Part shown: positions 12,801 to 23,295 of the stretch, piece by piece
How the letters are laid out: each line of letters begins with the position of its first letter
Numbering within the stretch: the first letter of the stretch is position 1
From: Desarmillaria ectypa
Taxonomy: Eukaryota; Basidiomycota; Agaricomycetes; Agaricales; Physalacriaceae
NCBI GenBank assembly: GCA_030407005.1
Contig: JAUDYN010000011.1
Location: 1,602,501 to 1,666,500, forward strand
DNA: 64,000 bases
Direction of reading: 5' to 3'
The notes under the pieces: generated by a model
What the model saw: the letters and a program-made list of their open reading frames with translations, nothing else
What the model was told of the DNA's origin: nothing
Database searches by the model: none
Made by a program: the position numbers and the translations under genes

Positions 12801-14569
12801 CCTGTATCGTCGTCAAAATACCGGCTTCCAGCACCTCTATAGCGCGAGGGATGAATTCCATCGTCGACAAGTAGGTCGTCGTCACCTTAAGTAAAATATG
12901 AAAACGATGCCACGGAAGACATGAGGATAGAGCTTACCTGACCAAGCTGGAACTGCGCGCTCCGCACGATTTCAGCAAGATATTCGAGGTTATTCGGAGG
13001 ACCAAGGATCGACGTTTCTACGAGTACTTCCTCCATCCGTTTCAGAGCTTCTGTACGATCAGCACCGGAAACGATGAGTTTGGCGACCATTGGGTCGTAA
13101 TTGGGTGTAACGTGCACTCCCGTACCCACCCAAGTGTCGATGCGGAGCCAAGGACGGGGCTCAGCCCACTGAACGAGATGAAGCGTCCCGGGAGAGGGCT
13201 GGAATTGTCCATACATAGGGTTTTCGCAATATACCCGAGCTTCAATCGCATGTCCTGTGGGGCTTGAATGCACCGGTATCTCGTCCGCACTCAACGACAA
13301 ACCGACCTTTTGCTTGAGACCGAGCTTAATCATGAGCTCGACGAGATCCAGTCCGGGATTGATCATTTCGGTGACGGCATGCTCGACCTGGATTCTAGCA
13401 TTGAGCTCGAGGAAGTAGAAGTCGCCGGTTTCATCGTCGACAACGAATTCAACGGTACCGGCCGAACGGTAATTGATGCTGGAGCAGAGACGAACAGCGG
13501 CTTCGCACATCGCCTTCCTCACGTTGGCACGTCCGTCGTTCAAGAATGGACTAGGACCCTCTTCGATAACTTTCTGTGAATAATCAAGATGTTGACTGTA
13601 CGAAGATGGTGATATTCCTACTAACCTGATGCCGTCGCTGTACGCTACATTCTCTCTCAGAAAAATGGGTAACAAAGCCTTCACCATTGCCGAAAACTCT
13701 GGAAGCAGGATGAGAATGCAAATCAAGTCCGAACATAATGAACACCCGCACTGTATCTCTATATGGCGAGCTTGTCTGACATATTTCTCCAAAAATACGG
13801 CAGAGTTCTTGAACAGCGCCTGCCATGTGAAGGAAGACGGTGAACAAGGAAATCAGATTGGACGCCTTATAACCACTTACACCACCCTTGGCCTGTGTAG
13901 CAACGAAATGCTTCTCAAGATCGCTAGACTCTTCACATATTTGCATACCCATACCTCCACCTCCACCGGTCGCTTTGAGCATAACGGGATAGCCTATCCA
14001 TTGTGCTGCGGTCAGCGCTTGTTCAAGCGTGTCGACAATGCCATCGCTCCCAGGGACAACAGGTACACCTGCTTCGATTGCGACTTGTCGCGCTTCGTGC
14101 TTTAGACCCATCTTGGTCATCTGCTCGGGGGTAGGTCCTAGGAAAGTGATGCCTTCGTTCTGACATAATTTAGCAAAGTCCTAACGGTGGCAGTCAGCAA
14201 AAGGATTTCAGCTGAGGTCGGATAACGCGTTGATCACGACACGGAGGCGCATCAAGTACAAGATGCGACGAGATCGGGCGTACTCACTGGATTTTCAGAA
14301 AGGAAGCCATATCCAGGAGCAAGAAGTGTTGCGCCTGACTTCTTAGCAATAGCCACAATTTCGTCCATCTCGAGGTATCCTCTGGGGTTCGACCCTTCGC
14401 CATCAGGACCATGCCCGACAGCGTAAGCCTCGTCTGCAAGGGCAACATGTGGCGCCGACGCGTCGACATGGGTATAAATGGCGACAGTCGGTATTGACAG
14501 CTTTTTGGCGCTGTTGAGGATTCGGACGGCAATTTCACCACGGTTCGCGACGAGCAGTTTACAGTCCAT
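9861..14569 (-). CDS. Urea-carboxylase-type biotin-dependent carboxylase, probable lactam carboxylase (LamA-like)
   Basis: A single-chain biotin enzyme split by many short introns. Order from the start [18 protein letters not shown] (14569): biotin carboxylase N-domain; ATP-grasp with the glycine-rich loop [14 protein letters not shown]; the segment [38 protein letters not shown]. Next is a KipA/PxpC-type domain ([20 protein letters not shown], then [20 protein letters not shown] and [18 protein letters not shown]), then a KipI/PxpB-type domain ([14 protein letters not shown], with [15 protein letters not shown] and QKYNPTR). A C-terminal biotinyl domain with EAMKTEV (Lys biotinylated) ends ALYYVS at 9861. 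This is the domain set of urea carboxylase without the allophanate-hydrolase amidase half of fungal Dur1,2. The nearby LamB/YcsF gene suggests the substrate is a lactam rather than urea. Urea carboxylase remains the main alternative. Confidence 0.85.
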
Positions 14570-15657
14570 GGCGTAGAGTGAAAGAAATCAAAGAGAAACG
14601 CCCAGAAGGAGGTGGCGCTGAACTTTCCCCTAGTAGCATGCTGCTAATGGTCTTGGCCCGGGCGAAAACAAACTGGCCGCGCCTCTGTAATCGGTTTACT
14701 GATAAGCTCTTATCACGGGGCATGGAGTAAGTATGCAAACCTTAGGGAACCACGGCGGAATTAACAGGGGCATCATTGGGCGAAAATGATAACAAAAGAG
14801 TAGCCGGTCCTATTTAGCCGGTGCAAAAAAATGCGGCACTTCCCCAATTTGGACATCACCGCTTTGAATTTGAACCGACACCTACTGGAAACAAGCACTC
14901 CGTCTTGCGTACCTATTTTCCTCCACTCGTATCTTTATGAAATAGCGCCTCCTGATCGATCGTCGGGACGCCTAGAAAATCCCTCAAAATCATGTGAAAT
15001 TCAGGTTCATAACCTAGAGTCTCTGCGCGATACTGACTTGTTTTTCCAAGTTAACATAGAGCATATGTACCATTTACATGCTAAGTCGTCTTATCTTTTG
15101 ATAGTTTTCTCGTTGGGGTAAGTCATATTCCCACAAGTAGTATCAAATGCAAAAGATTGACTGAAAATAGGTTCGATCCATGGATAAATATTCATTCTCT
15201 TCCGTCCAGACAATATTCCCATCCCTGAAAGTCTATTATAATTTCAAAGTGAGGCGCCCCATTAGGCCCTGGAAGTCTCCGGTTCGTTACCCAAATCTTC
15301 GTATCAAACGTTGTTGTTCAATTTGATGATGATAGTGGATAAGAGGTGTTTGCCAAGGAGGATGGCGCGGAAAGCGCAGAATCTTGACCCTGGATTCCAA
15401 TCCTGTCTTGCTCTTCATCCATATACCGAAATTACTCAAGCGTGCCGGTGATAAGTGCCGCTGGGTATTATTAGCCATCGTTTTTTTTTAACCAGGAATT
15501 TTACTAATAACGAATGTGGACATTAGGATACGGATACAGATAACGAAGAAGTACTTCTTGCAAGGGTGGACTCCAGATGAATGCAAGTTCGCCCGCCCTC
15601 AACCTGTGCTTCCGATCTTCTCTGTTCGCCTCTCTTGATCTTGGTCTTCCCTGAGCA
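14570..15657. promoter_or_regulatory. Divergent intergenic region between carboxylase and DUR3-like transporter
   Basis: About 1.1 kb separate two divergent genes. No gene is convincing here. Besides the palindrome at 14700-14715 it has GATAAG at 15338-15343 and TGATAAG at 15449-15455, close to the transporter start. It probably holds the regulatory sites of both genes. Confidence 0.5.
14700..14715. promoter_or_regulatory. Inverted pair of GATA-factor sites (TGATAAG-CT-CTTATCA)
   Basis: Two TGATAAG half-sites face each other with a 2-nt spacer, giving a 16-nt palindrome. It sits 131 bp upstream of the carboxylase ATG and inside the shared region between the carboxylase and the transporter. 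GATA sites of this form bind AreA/Nit2-type nitrogen regulators in fungi. Function here is inferred. Confidence 0.5.
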
Positions 15658-18380
15658 ATGCAGATTCAACCCATATTCTCCCCCGGCTTCGGCTATGGAA
15701 TTGTGAGTCATGCTTTCTATCGTGCCGTGTTCATTCCCTCATGGCTGTGAAATAATCAGGTCATCGGGTTAGGCGCAGCGTTTGCCATCATCATGAGTAT
15801 TGTCGCGTGGGGTCTCAGCAGATATGCCGGCGAAACGCAAGACTCAGAGATGCAAATGACCGCCAAAAAGTCAGTGCGTACCGGTCTTTTGGCTGCGTCA
15901 GTTGTCTCGTCCTGGACTATTGCTGGTCGGTTGTGTTTTTTTCTTCGCACGAGGTTGATTTTCTCACTTCTTGATAGCAACTCTTCTTACATCAACTGCA
16001 TATGGATACTCTTACGGTGTCTCTGGTGGCTGGTGGTACGGTGCTGGGGCTTGCGTGCAAATCTTGTTATTCACAGCTTGTGCAATCGAGCTTAAACGTC
16101 GCGCTCCGGCTGCTCATGTAAGTTTAGATCTCACCATATTCCTGATGCACGCTAATAGGCGTATGCTAAGACTTTTGCCGAAGTTGTCAAAGTTCGCTTT
16201 GGACCAGCGGGGCACTTCACTCTTGCCTTCTACTCGTTCTTGTATCAGTTATTCGCCTCGGTCAATTTGCTAGTCGGCGCTGGCTCTATTTTCTCTACTT
16301 TGACAGGAATGAGGTGGGTTCATATTCTAACGCCGCATTTTATAAGTCTGTTCATCCACGTTATAATCTAGCGCCGATGCAGCTTGTATGCTTCTACCAA
16401 TTGGTGTAATTATCTATTCCGCGCTCGGAGGTAGCATCAATCCCTCTCGTCCTGTGTGCCTGATTAAACCGTATGACAGGGATCAAGTCTACCTTCCTGT
16501 CTGACTATGTCCACACTTTGATCATCTACATCATCTTGCTCATATCTGTTGTCGTCGTTTACGGCACATCGAACTTGATAGGATCTCCAGGAGATATGTA
16601 CGAATTGCTTCGCAAAGCAGCGGCTGCCCATCCCATCGATGGTAACCAAGACGGAGAATATCTGACCATGAAATCTCTTTCCGGTGGTCTCGTTGGTAAA
16701 TTTGCGCTCTAAGTGTACATGTACGGAGTACTTACTCTGAGATCTTTTTAGGCGCCGTGTTTGTAGGAAGCGGCTTCTCGTAAGATTTCTATCCCTTCTA
16801 CAACGTCGTTATATATTCAGATTTTTCATCCAGCGCCGCCGTTGACTCGCAGCTGTTTCAGAAGGTAGTTAATCCCTACTTCTCTTATAACTTTTAGTTG
16901 GCTGACTGAGCAAATTCAGGCTATCGCAGCAAACCCGGAGAGCACCATCGGCGGATACCTTTTGGGAGGAACCGCCTGGTTTGCTATCCCCTTCTGTCTC
17001 GCCAGTACTTGGGGTCTCGCGGCTGCAGCTCTAGAAAGCCACCCCTCATGGCCTACCTATCCTGATCGCTTGACGGCGGCTCAAGTATCTGAGGGATTAC
17101 CAATGCCATTGGCCGCCCTGACAGTTCTTGGTAAGGGTGGTGCCGGCGCCGTCATTGTAAGTATTCCAATCTCGTCGCCAGACGAGAAGTCTCTGAGTCT
17201 TGAATTCAGGTTATGCTGTTCATGGCTGCGACAAGTGCTATGAGCTCTGAGACAATGGCCGTCACCGGACTGGTTACCTATGATATCTACCGAACTTACA
17301 TTAACCCCAAGGTGCGCGCTGCATGATTATTCGAGTTTCCGTGATCTCAGATGATAACATCGTTATTAGGCCTCTGATAGACAGTTGAAAACTATTGCCC
17401 ATCTTACTGTCATCCTTTTCGGTCTTTCTGTTGGCGCCATTGCTTGTGGTTTCCTCCATGCTGGGTTCTCTGTCAACTTCATCGTCACCGCCATTGGTAT
17501 TGTTGTCGACAGGCTAGTTCAACAAAAATGAATCCTTGAACAGTAATCTTACTTGCATATTTGGGCAGTGCCGTCATTCCTATGGTCTGTACGCTCACTT
17601 GGGCACGAATGAACACCCTTGCGTGTGTTGGTGCTCCCATCCTTGGTTCCTCAGTCGCGCTTGTGGCATGGTTTGTCTCCACAAAACACTATTCTGGCGA
17701 GATCACCATCGACACCCTCTCTACTCTCAAACCATTGGCTCTAGGAAATGGTATTTCCATCATTGCACCCATCGTTTTCGTGCCCTTGTTGTAAGTAATC
17801 ATTTGTCCTGCGTATGCTGTGTTCTGACCACCATCTGCTTAGGACTTTCATTGGCGGCAACCAAAACTTTGATTGGAACCGTCTCAAGCACGAGATCACA
17901 GCTGTGAAGGCTCACGGCGACGATCATGAGCATACACGCTCCACTGACGATGACGAAAAAGAGACTGACGACAAGGAGAAGGACGAAACTAACACCACGA
18001 TCATAGAGGGGTCGGATGAGCTAGTCGAGGTTGACTTGTCCGCCCATGCCGAACGTGTCTTGAAAGCGGGACTAGCGAAGGCACTTTGGGCTGCAACCGC
18101 CATGACGCTCATTTTCTGCGTTTTGGTTCCCCTTCCTATGTATTTCACTGGCTACGTCTTTTCCAAGGGTAAGGATGCTATCTTTTGTCGCATGTTTATG
18201 AGCGAGCTGACGCCGTCTCTTTTAGGATTTTTCATCTTCTGGGTTGTGACGATTTTCCTTTGGGCATTCTACGCTGCGCTGACCATCGGTATTCTTCCCT
18301 TATGGGAAGGCCGCTTCGGTATCACCGCCTTCGTCAGAGGATTATGGAAGGATGTAAAGCAGTTTTCTTCTCGCACCTGA
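15658..18380 (+). CDS. DUR3-like sodium:solute symporter (SSS family)
   Basis: Plasma-membrane transporter of the SSS/SLC5 family, closest in feel to the urea/polyamine transporter DUR3. The first exon is [15 protein letters not shown]; after an intron, [20 protein letters not shown] forms the first membrane helix. Later blocks include [70 protein letters not shown] and [20 protein letters not shown] text, all typical of DUR3. An acidic, Lys/Asp/Glu-rich cytoplasmic loop is encoded around 17920-18040. The last helices are [19 protein letters not shown] and the protein ends KQFSSRT at 18380. About ten introns of 50-60 nt. It is divergent from the carboxylase, so the cargo may be a lactam or GABA rather than urea. 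The cargo is inferred from context only. Confidence 0.85.
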
Positions 18381-19320
18381 ACAGAGAGTGAAGGTGTATT
18401 TTTATTGGGTTAACGATATTTGGATGACAGGCTGAAAATGCCCCGATTGACGTATTCTATCTACATACTGGATAACTATATAATGCGAAGGTTATATGAT
18501 ACAAGTGTACTGCTCAGTAGTAAACTGGGTAATAAAACTAGTGCTTTTCAATGACACTACGCCATAGAGGTCGGATTTCTCATAGAAACCACGTCGAAGT
18601 CCTGAACTCTTCTGCCACGGTGCGCAGGATGACAGATTCACCTGCGGGAATGTAGATTGGTTCAGTATCGGTTACGCAGCACGTCTGGCATATTTTTCCA
18701 GGAAATTTTTGCGCTGTGAGTCTGCCACTAATTTTCATCAGCGTGATAGACGAGGGACGCACCGGCAAAGCATTAAGATCACTTGGTAACTAAAGGATGA
18801 GTAGCCAGTATAAATCACCAAAGTAAAGATGCAGCGGTAATGAAAGTGGTAATGACATCTTATTAGTGTACTCAACAGCAGAACCTTGTGCATTCAACGC
18901 TTTTCCAAGTCTAGCATAGAGTATACATACTATAAAAATAAGAATAAGCACATGGTTGCTCTGAGGGACGGAGTGCATGAGATAATCTGTTGAAGGAACG
19001 CCTGGGCTACAGATCGAAGGATTTAGAAACGACGATACGTTTCCTGCGCTGGATGAAGACAGTCAGCACAAACAATAGGCACAGCCTGGATGATTCAATC
19101 TCATATATAGTACTTCCTCAGTGTCACCAATTTTATTTCCTCGGCTCGACTTGCAAAATCGAATGCCCGAGTCTATTTTTGTGAATTCATTAGGATGACA
19201 TGTTTCGTGTCTCTTCAATATTTGGATATACGACGCGTCTAGTTCCGCGCGCCCACTTGGATCGTGTTCTACAATATTAATTACAACTGCAAACACCCTT
19301 CTGTATTCACGTTACTCATT
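18381..19320. other. Intergenic, no gene seen
   Basis: About 940 bases between the convergent transporter and dehydrogenase genes. Only short shadow frames are present. It should hold both 3' ends. Confidence 0.5.
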
Positions 19321-21126
19321 TTAGGCTCCAATGCCTCCAAAGACAATAAGCTTCTCGTTCATATACTCATCAATACCACGAGGCCCTCCCTCACGTCCAA
19401 TCCCACTCTCCTTGATTCCTCCAAACGGTATCGCCGCCTGGGTGATCATGCCCACATTAGTCCCCACCATTCCTACCTCGAGCTTCTCTGCTACGCGCCA
19501 GACACGACCGACATCTCTTGAAAAGAGGTAGCCAGCAAGGCCGACATCGACGTTGTTCGCCAGATGGAGGACCTCCTCTTCTGTCTCAAACTTAGTCAGA
19601 GATGCTAGTGGGCCAAAGGTCTCTTCGGTGTTGACTAGAGCATCGGTGGGGACATCAGTGAGGATGGTGGGGTGGTAGAAGGATGATGAGGGATCATCAG
19701 GAGTTATGGGTTTACCCCCAATAACAACTGAGGCACCTCGAGATACGGCGTCCTCGACATGAGAGTGCACTTTCTCCAAGGCGCGACGGTGAATAAGAGG
19801 ACCATGAGTCCTGCAGACCTTATAAGAATGCGGGGAAGCGAACAACAAGCAGGCTTACACTCCGTCCGCGACACCATTGCCGACCTTGAACGCTGACACC
19901 TGTGCCGCCAGCTTGGACGCAAATTCGTCGTAGACAGAAGCGTGGACATAAAGACGATTAGCGCAGACACAAGTCTGTCCACCACCACGGAACTTGCAAG
20001 CTATAGCAGCAGCGACTGCTTCGTCAATATTCGCATCATCGAACACGATAAAAGGCGCATTTCCGCCAGCTTCGATCGATATCCTGGGTGAGAAATCGAT
20101 ATGAGAACACGAGAGAAATAAGGGTATCACCCACTTTTTTAATGTGCTCGCGGCCATGCTGTACAGCAATTTGGCGACATTGGTCGAACCAGTGAAGGTG
20201 ACCTTTTTGACAATCTTGCTCTCGCACATCTCCTTACCAACTGATACCACATTCTTCTGAGTAGTCACAATGTTGACGACACCTGGAGGGAAGCCTGCCC
20301 GGTTACAAAGCTAGTGATATCTTGAGAATGAGTCGACAGATTTCAGATTAGAAGCCTACTTCTGCCAATGCAAGCGCGCTGAAAGGAGTCTCGGGAGCAG
20401 GTTTAATGACAGCCGTGCATCCAGCAGCCAATGCGGCACCAAGCTTACGGGTGATCATGGCTGACGGGAAGTTCCAGGGAGTAAGAATAGCCACGACACC
20501 GACTGGTTGTTTGATGACAACATTTCGGAGTCCAGGAACGACTGAAGGGATATGGTCTCCGTAGGTGCGAAGCGCCTCTGCCGCGTACCAATCAAGAAAC
20601 GACGCGCTGTATCTATTCTCACCCTATGGTGAATGATCATTGAGATTAGCATCATCGATCAAGATCAAAAACACACCCACAATCGCGTCAGAAAGAGCCT
20701 TTCCGTTCTCAATGGTGATCAATCGAGAGAGATCGTCATGGTGCTCAACCATGAGATTATGTAGCTTATTGAGAAGTTCTTGTTTGTGCTAAACATCAAA
20801 TCAGATCGCTTTTGGAATGCGAAAAACGCATATTCACTTTGGGTGTGGTCGCGCTCCATGAAGGGAAAGCTCTCGCAGCAGCATCGATGGCTTCCTTGGT
20901 CTCCTCGAGACCCATATCTGGCACGGTTGCAAGCTCCTCTAGCGTTGCCGGGTCTAGATGCAAAAATGATAAATTTTTCAGAGTGATACAAAACGCCAGG
21001 GGACTCACTGGTCACCTGGAACGTTGATCCATCCTTCGCATCCACCCATTTCCCATCGATGAGTCCCTGGGTTTTAATGAGCGAAGAATCTTTGAGATCA
21101 AAGACAGAAGGATTGAAGGGAGCCAT
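19321..21126 (-). CDS. Succinate-semialdehyde dehydrogenase-type aldehyde dehydrogenase
   Basis: NAD(P)-dependent aldehyde dehydrogenase that would oxidise succinate semialdehyde to succinate, the last step of GABA catabolism. The start [20 protein letters not shown] at 21126 is followed by [17 protein letters not shown]. The NAD-binding [12 protein letters not shown] block, the general-base segment [20 protein letters not shown] and the catalytic Cys motif [17 protein letters not shown] are all intact. The C-terminal part has [14 protein letters not shown] and [21 protein letters not shown], a strong SSADH (GabD/UGA2) signature, and ends FGGIGA at 19321. An in-frame upstream extension to 21324 exists but lacks family similarity, so I chose 21126. 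No mitochondrial presequence is evident with this start. It is divergent from the LamB gene with a 272-bp shared promoter. Confidence 0.88.
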
Positions 21127-21398
21127 TTCTTGGTGAAAAGTCGAATGCGGAGCAGGAGGATGCGAAAAACAAATCGGCCTTGGTACGCAACATTTGCAAG
21201 GAAATTTGACACCCGGTAAATGCCGATTGGGCTGATCTTTGATACCCGAAATCCTGGCCCCGGCTGCCGTCAATACGGACAGGAACTGTAAGGATATAAA
21301 ACCAAGATAACACGGGTTAATCAATTTGCTTTTACGCCGGCAGCTTAACTTCCTGGGTCAGCGGATAAGTATCACCCTTTTTCGACGTGCTGAACGCC
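21127..21398. promoter_or_regulatory. Divergent promoter of SSADH and LamB-like gene
   Basis: 272 bp between two divergent starts. It contains GATAAG at 21364-21369, only 30 bp before the lamB start, a GATAAC near 21305-21310 and a TATAAAA near 21295. The short shared promoter suggests co-expression of the two genes. Confidence 0.55.
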
Positions 21399-22508
21399 AT
21401 GAAGATATCAATCAATTGTGACATGGGCGAGGCGTTTGGCCGTTGGAAGCTGGGGCCAGACGAGGAGCTCATGCCGTTCATCGACTATGGTGAGCTCGAC
21501 AACATTCAGTTACGAAGTTCTCATGCTTCTGTGTATTTTCAGCGAACGTCGCATGTGGGTTCCATGCCGGTGACCCGTCAATCATGCTGAGGACCATACG
21601 ACTCGCCAAGAAGTATGGAGTCAAGGTCGGGGCGCATCCAGGACTCGACGATATCAAGGGTTTCGGCCGTCGTGAGATTGATGTCAAGCCTGAGGAGCTC
21701 TATGCGCAGACCCTTTACCAGGTTGGAGCGTGTAAGGCGATCCTGGAGGCAGAAGGAATGTCTCTTCACCACGTCAAAGGTGTGTCTGATGGCACGCCGC
21801 TTTGGATGTTAATATATGACCGACCCGTTTCCAGCGCATGGGAAACTATATTTCATGATGGTGTGTCAGCGCATCCCGTCTGATGACGACTTGGAACTTA
21901 CTTGATTACACAGACTAAATCAGAAGCCGTCGCGGATGCAGTTGTTAGAGCTATTGCATCATTCAAGGTCCCCATGTTTGGTCTTTCCGGTACGTTGCAC
22001 GAAACGAGCGCGAACAAGTACGGCGTTCCTTTCCATCCGGTACGCCTCATTGAGACCTGTTAGTCGAGTCTAATTTGGTTGTCTGGCAGGAAACCTTTGT
22101 CGACATTGACTACAGTCCGGGGGGACAACTGCAACCGGTCGACTTTGACAATCTAGTGCGCCCCAAAATGATTAAGAAGAGGATTCAGAGTCTAGTGGAA
22201 ACAGGGTGTGGTTAGTATCTCATTGACATTGTGTAGAACCCCACAATACTGACAAACCTCTTGTGGGCTTTACTAGGAATTGACAACACTGGTGCACCTC
22301 TACCCTTCCTGTTCGCCAAGCAACCGAAGGGAGGACTGCCACAAGTACCGGAGGAAGCGTACACCATCTGCCTACACGGAGACATGCCAAGTGCGATGGA
22401 GAACATCAAAGGGTATGGCAGCGTGCTGAACCGATGACAGCATAACTGATTGGTTTTCTTCTTCGTAGTGCACGCGAGGGCATTAATGCTGCTGGCGTGA
22501 ATCTGTGA
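21399..22508 (+). CDS. lamB: LamB/YcsF family protein (PxpA-type lactam-opening subunit)
   Basis: Member of the LamB/YcsF family, named after the lactam-utilisation gene lamB of Aspergillus nidulans; bacterial PxpA of the 5-oxoprolinase PxpABC belongs here too. The protein starts [20 protein letters not shown]; after an intron comes [20 protein letters not shown], then [20 protein letters not shown], where the conserved His and Asp residues of the fold are visible. Later exons give [54 protein letters not shown] and a block with [10 protein letters not shown]. It ends [11 protein letters not shown]. Length (about 250-280 residues after splicing) fits the family. Its partner carboxylase domains are the single large protein at 9861-14569. 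About six introns. Confidence 0.88.
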
Positions 22509-23295
22509 ATTATGGCTACGAAGGATCGACAACATGAAAAGATTACTTACTACATATGCTTAAGCTGCAGTTCAGCCGAATTCTACCATATGCCCGACGT
22601 TTCGCTTTGCAAGGAAACCTGACCGCGCAAATAAAACATGTCGAATGGGTCACAGTATTCTTGGGTTGAGGAATGATTGGCAAAGTACCGGCGCGACAGT
22701 TCAAATGTTCAGTGCTCATCGGTACGATGCAAATTGTAGTTCTGATATCATTCCGGCACCCTCGGTGAATATAGCGGTTACCGCCTTTTACAGAACCTCT
22801 GGTACTTCGTAAAAAATGACACCTGACAAAATTATGAGAGATAGCCTCAGCTTATTAAATTTCATTGAGACGTACCCAAACCGAATCCAACGACTCGAAC
22901 TGCCATGCGTGGTCATCAGCTGCCATAATTTAATACGAATAGCTACCAATACGTTGCAAATTTTGTGGTTCTCGAGAGCATATGAGAAGATGAAGGAGAG
23001 AAAAAGCAAGGATATGACACTGATGAGGTGGTTCTGAACGGAGTTGAATTGCCGGAACCATGCACGTGACGCAAATAGTCATGGCAATATCTATCGCGAC
23101 GACCTGCTCCAATGCCTTCTACTTTCAGGGCGCCGCCCGTACGTTACAGATGTACGACATAACCCAACGATAACAAGCCAAAGACAAGTATTATACGGTA
23201 CGTCACGAGTCATCTGTATGCGTCATTTTTGTATCGTCCAAACCTACACTCACAAACAAACCTCGAGGCACCCAGTCCAGCGTCCCAAAATATAA
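22509..23295. other. Intergenic, no gene seen
   Basis: About 790 bases between convergent lamB and the aminotransferase. No supported gene. Confidence 0.5.

Noticed and set aside
15170..15179. GGTTCGATCC, like a tRNA B box
   Set aside because: No matching A box or acceptor-stem pairing can be found around it.
21127..21324. In-frame N-terminal extension of the SSADH gene
   Set aside because: It would use most of the divergent promoter and has no ALDH similarity or clear targeting signal.
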